Notes under the pieces: generated by a model
The model's database searches: none
What the model was told of the DNA's origin: nothing
What the model saw: only the letters and a program-made list of their open reading frames with translations
Origin: Alphaproteobacteria bacterium
Lineage (GTDB): Bacteria; Pseudomonadota; Alphaproteobacteria; Rhizobiales; Aestuariivirgaceae
Direction: 5' to 3'
Assembly (NCBI GenBank): GCA_026400595.1
Contig: JAPLOT010000328.1
Coordinates: 1 to 5,387, forward strand
DNA: 5,387 bases
Shown here: piece after piece, positions 1-4,904 of the stretch
Layout: each line of letters starts with the position of its first letter
Position numbering within the stretch: the first letter of the stretch is position 1
Translations under genes and position numbers: made by a program

Positions 1-326
1 GCGCTGGCGGCGAGGATGACGGCATCCCAGAGCTGGAGTGCATGACGCTCGACCAGACGAAGCGCGGTGCGGAAGGCCGCGACTTCGACCGGAAGGACTC
101 TCATGCGATCCATCCACCAGTTGATCCGCTCGACGGCCTGGGGCCGCGTCAAACCGCCCTTGCGGATGAGCCCGTTCACGGTTTTGCCGGCGGCCTGCAT
201 CGGCAGCAGAATGCGGTCCGGCCCGATGGCATCGACGATATCAATGGCAATGTTTCGCCGCCCCATGTCAGCGGTGCCCTCCGCGTAAATCAGGACATTG
301 CTGTCGATCGCGAACCGCGCCGTCAC
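1..326 (-). CDS. vapC: PIN-domain (VapC-like) toxin, C-terminus cut by window edge
   Basis: Toxin half of a type II toxin-antitoxin pair. PIN-domain toxins of the VapC group are Mg-dependent ribonucleases acting in the cytoplasm. I chose the GTG at 326-324 because it overlaps the antitoxin stop (GTGA), a usual arrangement for translational coupling, and because the N-terminus then reads FAIDSNVLIY at residues 5-14, the typical first PIN strand with acidic Asp8. A second acidic motif, LWDAVILAA, falls at residues 99-107 (Asp101). 108 codons are visible; relatives are usually about 130-140 residues, so roughly the last 25 are outside the window. Oddity: in the helix that normally reads LGE-x-x-NVLxRK and supplies a catalytic Glu, this protein has AGKTVNGLIRK, with Lys48 at the Glu position. 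The nuclease may therefore be weak or dead. The family call is firm; activity is uncertain. Confidence 0.85.
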   Translation of the reverse strand, partial: MTARFAIDSNVLIYAEGTADMGRRNIAIDIVDAIGPDRILLPMQAAGKTVNGLIRKGGLTRPQAVERINWWMDRMRVLPVEVAAFRTALRLVERHALQLWDAVILAAS

Positions 327-577
327 TTGTCGTCGTCGTAGAGTTCGTCGCGCGTACCGCGGGGAATGTTGAGGACCGGCTGGCTGCGGAGGTGTTCCAT
401 GAATTTCTCCCAGTCCTTGCGGCGATCTTTCTCCGACGCGCGGTCCTGCGGCGATACGGGCTCGAGCCGCGCCACGACTTCGCCCCGGACCGTGATCTCG
501 GCCGGCTTGCCCTTCCTGACGCTGGCCAGGAGCTTGGAAAAGCTGCGATTCGCTTCGGTTGCGCTGATCCGTTTCAT
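323..577 (-). CDS. Phd/YefM-family antitoxin
   Basis: Antitoxin of the PIN toxin that follows it; 84 residues, a normal length for Phd/YefM proteins. The N-terminal half (residues 1-40) begins MKRISATEANRSFSKLL and continues with PAEITVRGEVVARLEP, the usual Phd fold that dimerises and binds operator DNA. The charged C-terminal part (about residues 45-84, ending RGTRDELYDDDK) is the kind of flexible tail that wraps and neutralises the toxin. I took the ATG at 577 because the family motif starts right there. An in-frame ATG at 604 would add nine residues but lies inside the inverted repeat at 592-607. The Shine-Dalgarno is weak (GGA, 7 nt before the ATG). The stop overlaps the toxin GTG by 4 nt. 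Autorepression through the repeat just upstream is likely from family knowledge, not shown. Confidence 0.88.
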   Translation of the reverse strand: MKRISATEANRSFSKLLASVRKGKPAEITVRGEVVARLEPVSPQDRASEKDRRKDWEKFMEHLRSQPVLNIPRGTRDELYDDDK

Positions 578-591
578 TGCACAATCCAAAA

Positions 592-607
592 GTAGTGAAC
601 TCACTAC
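592..607. promoter_or_regulatory. Inverted repeat, probable toxin-antitoxin operator
   Basis: GTAGTGA-AC-TCACTAC is a perfect inverted repeat with 7-bp arms and a 2-bp centre. It ends 14 bp before the antitoxin start and touches the proposed -10 box. Phd/YefM antitoxins bind short palindromes over their own promoter, so this is the best operator candidate. The symmetry is seen; the binding is inferred. Confidence 0.55.
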
Positions 608-633
608 ATACTGGACTGGAGGTCAGAATTCAA
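605..633 (-). promoter_or_regulatory. Possible promoter of the toxin-antitoxin pair
   Basis: On the minus strand TTGAAT (633-628) is followed, after exactly 17 bp, by TATGTA (610-605). The -35 box matches TTGACA at 4 of 6 positions and the -10 box is poor. The placement makes sense: just downstream of the hairpin that ends the ABC operon, and with the -10 box overlapping the inverted repeat. Confidence 0.35.
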
Positions 634-635
634 GC

Positions 636-659
636 CGGGAGGGCTTCGCAGCCCTCCCG
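636..659 (-). terminator. Hairpin terminator of the ABC operon
   Basis: A perfect 10-bp inverted repeat (CGGGAGGGCT at 636-645, its complement at 650-659) closes a 4-nt loop, 10 bp past the stop codon of the binding-protein gene. The stem is very GC-rich. The T-run after it on the minus strand is weak (GCTTGAATTCT), so termination may be partial or factor-assisted, or the hairpin may mainly protect the mRNA 3' end. Confidence 0.65.
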
Positions 660-669
660 ACGCAGCATG

Positions 670-1662
670 TCACATGCCCTTGGCCTTGTCGGTGACCGCC
701 GAGGTCCAGGCGCCTTCCGGCTTCTTGGTGATGACCGGATCGGAACCGCCCTTCATCAGGGTGGCGACGGTGCGGTCGGCGGCGGCCACGTCGAGCGTGC
801 CGTCGGAGCCTTCGGTAAGCTTGTTGATCTCGCCCATCATGCGCTTCTGATGCTCGATGGTCTGGGCGCCGCTCGCATCATTGTCGAGAACGATCTGCGC
901 CGCCTCGTCGCCATTGGCGCGGGCATAGTCCCAGCCCTTCATCGAGGCCGCGACGAACTTGGCCATGGTATCGACGAAGGCCGGATCCTTGAGCTTGTCC
1001 TCCAGCACATAAAGACCGTCCTCGAGCGTGGCCACGCCCTGGTCCTCGTACTTGAAGACCACCAGCTGGTCGGCCGGGATGCCGGCGTCGATGACCTGCC
1101 AGTATTCGTTGTAGGTCATGGTCGAGATGCAGTCGGCCTGCTTCTGGATCAGCGGGTCGACGTTGAAGCCCTGCTTGATCACGGTGACGCCATCAGCGCC
1201 GCCGGTGGTCGGAATGCCAAGCGTGCTCATCCAGGAAAGGAAGGGATATTCGTTGCCGAAGAACCAGACGCCCAGCGTCTTGCCCTTGAAGTCTTCCGGC
1301 TTGGTGATGCCGGTTTCCTTGCGGCAGGTGAGCATCATGCCCGACTTCTTGAAGGGCTGGGCGATGTTGACGACGGGCGAGCCCTTCTCGCGCGTGGCCA
1401 GCGCGGACGGCATCCAGTCGACCACCACATCGGCGCCGCCGCCGGCCAGCACCTGCTGCGGGTTGATGTCGGGACCGCCCGGCATGATGGTGACGTCGAG
1501 GCCGGCGTCCTTGTAGAAGCCCTTGGCCGCGGCGACGTAGTAGCCGGCGAACTGCGCCTGGGTCACCCACTTGAGCTGCAGCTTGACCGCCTCGGCCCAG
1601 GCGGAGGTTCCGCTGACCAGAAGCGCCCCGGCGGCTGCGGCCGCCATCAGAAATTTCTTCAT
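670..1662 (-). CDS. ABC transporter periplasmic substrate-binding protein, NMT1/THI5-like
   Basis: Periplasmic binding protein of the importer encoded just upstream; 330 residues, a usual length. The start MKKFLMAAAAAGALLVSGTSAWA is a clear Sec signal peptide (two Lys, Ala/Leu-rich core, probable cleavage AWA-EA after residue 23). The mature protein opens with VKLQLKWVTQAQFAGYYVAAAKGFYKDAGLDV (residues 26-57) and continues with PQQVLAGGGADVVV (68-81) and FKGKTLGVW (125-133), hallmarks of the THI5/NMT1/SsuA-like family. That family includes binding proteins for thiamine pyrimidine precursors, riboflavin, taurine and aliphatic sulfonates. Two cysteines (113 and 178) could form a disulfide. The ATG at 1662 is set by the signal peptide and by GAGGAGA 8 nt upstream; the frame is open further upstream but only through the permease gene. 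Last gene of the operon. The RutR-like regulator hints at a pyrimidine-type ligand; this is inference. Confidence 0.92.
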   Translation of the reverse strand: MKKFLMAAAAAGALLVSGTSAWAEAVKLQLKWVTQAQFAGYYVAAAKGFYKDAGLDVTIMPGGPDINPQQVLAGGGADVVVDWMPSALATREKGSPVVNIAQPFKKSGMMLTCRKETGITKPEDFKGKTLGVWFFGNEYPFLSWMSTLGIPTTGGADGVTVIKQGFNVDPLIQKQADCISTMTYNEYWQVIDAGIPADQLVVFKYEDQGVATLEDGLYVLEDKLKDPAFVDTMAKFVAASMKGWDYARANGDEAAQIVLDNDASGAQTIEHQKRMMGEINKLTEGSDGTLDVAAADRTVATLMKGGSDPVITKKPEGAWTSAVTDKAKGM

Positions 1663-1670
1663 CCTGTCTC

Positions 1671-1677
1671 TCTCCTC
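1671..1677 (-). promoter_or_regulatory. Strong ribosome binding site of the binding-protein gene
   Basis: GAGGAGA on the minus strand, 8 nt before the ATG at 1662, within a purine-rich 38-nt spacer. It decides this start over the longer open frame. It is far stronger than any such site before the two permease genes, which fits the higher dose normally needed of a periplasmic binding protein. Confidence 0.75.
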
Positions 1678-1700
1678 TGTTCTTCTTTCTGTCTTGCCGC

Positions 1701-2471
1701 CTACCTGCGGTAGGACGGATGCCAAAAGGTCACCACGCGCTCGAGAGCCACAAGGAGACCGTAGAAGGTCGAGCCCGTCAGTGCTGCCACCGCGATCTCG
1801 GCCCAGACCATGTCCAGCCCCAGTCTGCCAACTTCCGTGGAAATGCGAAAGCCCATGCCGACGATGGGTGTGCCGAAAAACTCGGCGACGATGGCCCCAA
1901 TCATGGCGAGAGTCGAGTTGATCTTCAGGGCGTTGAAAATGAAGGGCATGGCGGCCGGAAGGCGCAGCTTGACCAGCGTCTGCCACCAGGAGGCGCCGTA
2001 GCTCTGCATCAGGTCGCGTTCCAGGTGACCGGAGGCCTGCAGGCCTGCGACGGCATTCACCAGCATGGGGAAGAAGGTCATGACCACGACCATGGCGGCC
2101 TTGGAGGGCCAGTCGAAGCCGAACCACATGACCAGGATGGGCGCCACCCCGACGATCGGAAGTGCCGCCACCAGATTGCCCAGCGGCAGAAGCCCGCGGC
2201 GCAGGAAGGGGATGCGGTCGCAGAGAATGGCCACCAGGAAACCCGAGAGCGAGCCGATGATCCAGCCGGGGATGACGGCACGGATCACGGTCTGGACGAA
2301 ATCGACCCAGAGGATGGGCAGCGACGTGATCAGCTTGGCCCAGATGTCGGAAGGCGCCGGCAGCAGCACGGCCGGAACGCTGAAACCCTTCACGATCAGC
2401 TGCCAGAGGACCAGCACGGAAATTCCGAAGAGCGCCGGATAGATGAGGTCTGTCGCCTGAAAGCGCTTCAT
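1701..2471 (-). CDS. ABC transporter permease 2, BPD (SsuC/TauC-like) family
   Basis: Inner-membrane permease subunit, 256 residues, typical of SsuC/TauC/ThiX-like permeases. Hydrophobic segments lie near residues 10-28, 62-84, 97-117, 124-143, 180-199 and 222-243, consistent with six membrane helices. The EAA coupling loop that contacts the ATPase is well conserved: DLMQSYGASWWQTLVKLRLP at residues 153-172, followed by AAMPFIF. The PAPSDIWAKL stretch (39-48) is also typical. The ATG at 2471 overlaps the stop of permease 1 (ATGA, 4 bp). No good Shine-Dalgarno is visible, so translation is probably coupled. With permease 1 it likely forms a heterodimeric channel. The family is sure, the substrate unknown. 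Confidence 0.92.
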   Translation of the reverse strand: MKRFQATDLIYPALFGISVLVLWQLIVKGFSVPAVLLPAPSDIWAKLITSLPILWVDFVQTVIRAVIPGWIIGSLSGFLVAILCDRIPFLRRGLLPLGNLVAALPIVGVAPILVMWFGFDWPSKAAMVVVMTFFPMLVNAVAGLQASGHLERDLMQSYGASWWQTLVKLRLPAAMPFIFNALKINSTLAMIGAIVAEFFGTPIVGMGFRISTEVGRLGLDMVWAEIAVAALTGSTFYGLLVALERVVTFWHPSYRR

Positions 2472-3370
2472 GGCCGCGCGCCCATGCGCTTCAGCACGAT
2501 ACGTTCCGCCACGCCCACCAGCCAGACCAGGCCAGCGGCAAGGAACGACCCCATGAACAGTGCGGCCCAGATTTGCACCGTCTGGCCATAATAGGACCCC
2601 TGCAGAAGACGGGCACCGATCCCAGCCACGGCGCCGGTGGGCAGTTCGCCGACGATGGCGCCGGTGAGTGCGATGGCCACCGCGACCTTCAGCGACGTGA
2701 ACAGGAAGGGCACCGAGGACGGGAACCGCAGCTTCCACAGGACGTCCGAAGCGCTGGCATTGTAGGTACGCATCAGGTCGAGCTGCATCGGATCGGGCGA
2801 GGTGAGGCCCTTCACCATTCCGATGGTGACGGGGAAGAAGCAGAGATACATCGAGATGAGCGACTTGGGCAGCAGCCCGGTGAAACCCAGCGAGCCCAGC
2901 ACCACGATGACCATGGGCGCAATGGCGAGGATCGGAATGGTCTGCGAGGCGACGATCCAGGGCATGAGGCTCTTCGACAGGAAGGTCGAATGCACGATGG
3001 CAATGGCCAGCGCGATGCCGAAGAGCGAGCCCAGCACGAAGCCAAGCAACGTGGAGGAGAGCGTTACCCAGCCGTGATAGAGCAGCGACTTCACCGCCCA
3101 GGGCTTGACCATGAAGACGGCATTCCACAGTTCCATCATGATCTGATGCGGTGCCGGAATGACCGGACGCTGCTCGTTCCATGAGTAGTAGAGGATATCG
3201 GCTGCGCCACCGCCGGCTGCCGCGATCTTGGACTCGGTGACCACCCAGTTCATCGGGATGGCGGCGATGTACCAGACGACCAGGATGACGAGGCAGATGA
3301 CCGCGACGGGGAAGGCCTGGCCTTCGCCCCGTGCCGGCAAGGATGGCACCGCGGCGGCTTCAGTCTTCAT
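2468..3370 (-). CDS. ABC transporter permease 1, BPD (SsuC/TauC-like) family
   Basis: Second inner-membrane subunit, 300 residues, longer than its partner. Helix 1 is near residues 21-38. A long, mostly polar stretch (about 41-95), longer than the matching part of permease 2 and likely periplasmic, separates it from the core helices near 104-125, 138-158, 170-187, 222-240 and 266-287. The EAA-type loop is DLMRTYNASASDVLWKLRFP at 198-217, followed by SSVPFLF. The usual central Gly of the motif is Ala here (YNASAS where the partner has YGASWW), so it may be the less canonical half of the pair. PAPHQIMMELW at 72-82 is the family's conserved pre-core segment. The ATG at 3370 is the first ATG in frame (a TTG at 3418 is also open) and overlaps the ATPase gene by 11 bp, implying coupled translation. 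Confidence 0.9.
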   Translation of the reverse strand: MKTEAAAVPSLPARGEGQAFPVAVICLVILVVWYIAAIPMNWVVTESKIAAAGGGAADILYYSWNEQRPVIPAPHQIMMELWNAVFMVKPWAVKSLLYHGWVTLSSTLLGFVLGSLFGIALAIAIVHSTFLSKSLMPWIVASQTIPILAIAPMVIVVLGSLGFTGLLPKSLISMYLCFFPVTIGMVKGLTSPDPMQLDLMRTYNASASDVLWKLRFPSSVPFLFTSLKVAVAIALTGAIVGELPTGAVAGIGARLLQGSYYGQTVQIWAALFMGSFLAAGLVWLVGVAERIVLKRMGARP

Positions 3371-4139
3371 AGGAATGCCCGGCCTTGAGGCCCTCGCGTA
3401 CCCGGTGAGCGACGGCAAGGAATTCCGGCGTCTCGCGCATGTCGAGCGTCCGTGTGCGCGGGAAGTTCGTCTCGATGATGTCGATGATGCGGCCGGGCCT
3501 CGGGCTCATCACCACGATCCTGGTGGACAGGAACACGGCTTCGGGAATGGAATGGGTAACGAAGACCACGGTCTTGCCGGTCCGATCCCACAGCTCGAGG
3601 AGCTGTTGGTTCAGCTTGTCGCGTACGATCTCGTCTAGCGCGCCGAAGGGTTCGTCCATCAGCAGCAGCTTGGGATCGAAGGCCAGCGCCCGGGCGATGG
3701 AGACGCGCTGCTGCATGCCGCCCGAGAGTTGCCAGGGAAACTTCTTCTCGAAACCCGCCAGGTTAACCAGTTCCAGATTGCGGCGAATGCGGCCGGCCGC
3801 ATCGTCGAGCCCCATGATCTCAAGCGGCAGAGCGACATTGCGCTCCACCGTGCGCCACGGGTAGAGCGCCGGTGCCTGAAACACATAACCATAGGCCCGT
3901 TTGAGCCGCGCGTCTTGCGGGCTCATGCCATTGACGCTGATCCGTCCGTCCGTGGCCTGTTCCAGATCGGCGATGACGCGCAGCAGCGTGGTCTTGCCGC
4001 AACCGGACGGACCGATGAAGGAGACGAACTCACCTTCCGTCACCGTGAGATTGACCTTCGACAGGGCATAGACCGGGCCATCGGCAGTCTGGAAGGTCAG
4101 ACTCACGTCTCTGGCCTCGATCACGGCTGCAGCCGTCAT
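3360..4139 (-). CDS. ABC transporter ATP-binding protein (SsuB/TauB-like)
   Basis: Cytoplasmic ATPase that powers the importer; 259 residues, normal length. All nucleotide-binding motifs are intact: Walker A GPSGCGKTT at 43-51, Q-loop FQAPAL with Gln88, signature LSGGMQQR at 138-145, Walker B LLLMDEP at 158-164, D-loop GALD at 166-169, and the switch His196 in VTHS. Sequence style (YPWRTVERNVALPLEIMG, PRPGRI) matches the nitrate/sulfonate/taurine/pyrimidine-type ATPases. First gene of the four-gene operon and divergent from the TetR gene. The ATG at 4139 has GGGGGAG 5 nt upstream. The frame stays open to 4253, but a start there would cross the operator region and enter the TetR gene. Its promoter lies in the gap that carries the RutR-like palindrome, so repression lifted by ligand is expected. 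Confidence 0.93.
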   Translation of the reverse strand: MTAAAVIEARDVSLTFQTADGPVYALSKVNLTVTEGEFVSFIGPSGCGKTTLLRVIADLEQATDGRISVNGMSPQDARLKRAYGYVFQAPALYPWRTVERNVALPLEIMGLDDAAGRIRRNLELVNLAGFEKKFPWQLSGGMQQRVSIARALAFDPKLLLMDEPFGALDEIVRDKLNQQLLELWDRTGKTVVFVTHSIPEAVFLSTRIVVMSPRPGRIIDIIETNFPRTRTLDMRETPEFLAVAHRVREGLKAGHSYED

Positions 4140-4144
4140 GCGCG

Positions 4145-4151
4145 CTCCCCC
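4145..4151 (-). promoter_or_regulatory. Ribosome binding site of the ATPase gene
   Basis: GGGGGAG on the minus strand, 5 nt before the ATG at 4139. It fixes the start of the first operon gene against the longer open frame that begins at 4253. Confidence 0.65.
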
Positions 4152-4173
4152 GATCTTCTTATTGTTTCGGGAA

Positions 4174-4202
4174 ACGCTATCCGTACTTGACCAGCCGATC
4201 AA
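4174..4202 (-). promoter_or_regulatory. Possible promoter of the ABC operon
   Basis: On the minus strand TTGATC (4202-4197) and TAGCGT (4179-4174) are 17 bp apart. The -35 box is fair and the -10 box poor. A start near 4167 would leave a leader of about 28 nt that includes the GGGGGAG site. The -35 box is one arm of the palindrome at 4186-4203, so a bound regulator would block polymerase. Confidence 0.3.
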
Positions 4203-4203
4203 G
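4186..4203. promoter_or_regulatory. RutR-like operator in the divergent promoter region
   Basis: CTTGACCAGCCGATCAAG is symmetric at 14 of 18 positions. Its inner 16 bp (4187-4202) match the known E. coli RutR consensus TTGACCA-N2-TGGTCAA at 12 of 14 defined positions: the left half is perfect and the right half is CGATCAA. It lies 18 bp before the TetR start and 46 bp before the ATPase start, so one dimer could control both directions. The match is seen; occupancy is inferred. Confidence 0.75.
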
Positions 4204-4221
4204 AATTTAGAAAGTGACGGC

Positions 4222-4854
4222 ATGTCACAGGCAAGACCGACGGCGCCGCGCAAGACCAGAATTCAGGCGCAGAATGAAGAGCTGATCCTTGCCGCCGCGC
4301 TGGATGTCTTCTCATCGCTTGGCTACCGCGGATCGACGGTTGATCAGATCGCCTCAAAATGCGGCCTGTCCAAACCCAATCTTCTCTATTACTTCCGCCG
4401 CAAGGAAGATATCTACTTTGCCGTTCTCGAGAAGATCCTCGCCGAGTGGGGCGACACGCTGAAGTCGCTCGATCCCGACGGAGACCCGATCGAGGAGATC
4501 GGGTCCTATATCAGGCAAAAGCTGCGCCTGTCGCGTGACAACCCGCGCGCCTCGCGGCTCTTCGCCAACGAGATCCTGCAGGGCGGCGAATCCATAGGCG
4601 ACTTTCTCAAGGGTCCGGTCCGTTCGCTCCTGCACGAGAAGGCTGCCGTCATCTCACGGTGGATCCGGGAGGAGCGGATCAATCCGATAGATCCATATCA
4701 CCTTATCATCGCGATCTGGGCCACCACCCAGCACTATGCCGACTTCGACGTTCAGCTGCGCGCCGTGCTGGACGAGCGCGAAAGATCGCTGGAGGCCGCC
4801 GAACGCACCCTCATCGCGCTGTTTTGCGACGGCTTGCGGCCGCGGCTTCCATGA
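4222..4854 (+). CDS. rutR: RutR-like TetR-family transcriptional regulator
   Basis: Transcription factor of 210 residues (E. coli RutR has about 212). The N-terminal TetR DNA-binding domain covers about residues 19-65: ILAAALDVFSSLGYRGSTV, then the helix-turn-helix VDQIASKCGLSKPNLLYYF at 40-58. The C-terminal ligand domain matches, from memory, the RutR/YcdC type: EEIGSYIRQKLRLSRDNPRASRLF (91-114), the DEKS-like HEKAAVISRWI (138-148), and INPIDPYHLI...IWATTQHYADF (153-175), where E. coli has IWASTQHYADF. RutR senses uracil and thymine and governs pyrimidine metabolism. I chose the ATG at 4222; an in-frame ATG at 4138 would add 28 residues and run through the operator. The Shine-Dalgarno is weak. 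The last codons and the stop lie in the first copy of a 31-bp tandem repeat. Likely controls the divergent ABC operon and itself. The family is firm; orthology to RutR is probable. Confidence 0.88.
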   Translation: MSQARPTAPRKTRIQAQNEELILAAALDVFSSLGYRGSTVDQIASKCGLSKPNLLYYFRRKEDIYFAVLEKILAEWGDTLKSLDPDGDPIEEIGSYIRQKLRLSRDNPRASRLFANEILQGGESIGDFLKGPVRSLLHEKAAVISRWIREERINPIDPYHLIIAIWATTQHYADFDVQLRAVLDERERSLEAAERTLIALFCDGLRPRLP

Positions 4855-4893
4855 CCTCAGGAGCTTGCGGCCGCGGCTTCCATGACCTCAGGA
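4832..4893. repeat. Perfect 31-bp tandem duplication at the tetR-lacI junction
   Basis: Positions 4832-4862 are repeated without a mismatch at 4863-4893. The unit contains the last seven codons and stop of the TetR gene, a NotI-like GCGGCCGC core, an ATGA and an AGGA. The first copy ends the TetR gene normally, so its protein is unchanged. The copy lengthens the gap from the TetR stop to the lacI ATG (4905) from 19 to 50 nt and shifts the frame of the first-copy ATG (4851) into lacI. The perfect identity suggests a recent slippage event, or an assembly error. Confidence 0.95.
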
Positions 4894-4904
4894 TCGCAGT
4901 GATC

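Noticed and set aside
578..604. Longer antitoxin start at ATG 604 (nine extra residues)
   Set aside because: The family motif begins at the ATG at 577, and the extra stretch lies inside the inverted repeat that looks like the operator.
1663..1700. A thiamine or flavin riboswitch ahead of the binding-protein gene or in the divergent gap
   Set aside because: The 38-bp and 82-bp gaps are too short for a TPP or FMN aptamer, and no matching conserved core is visible.
577..1713. A 378-codon open frame on the plus strand opposite the binding-protein gene
   Set aside because: Its product is a His/Gly/Arg/Asp-rich string typical of antisense reading in GC-rich DNA; the minus strand encodes a well-formed signal peptide and binding-protein fold.
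1963..3113. Other TTGACC-like half-sites, for example near 1970 and 3105
   Set aside because: They lie inside permease genes and lack a matching second half, so they do not support more RutR-type operators.
4164..4175. Second small inverted repeat GTTTC-GG-GAAAC between the operator and the ATPase gene
   Set aside because: Arms of only 5 bp are expected by chance and match no operator I know; not reported as a site.
4138..4221. Longer TetR start at ATG 4138
   Set aside because: It would run through the operator and overlap the start of the divergent ATPase gene; the shorter start gives the expected RutR-like length of 210 residues.
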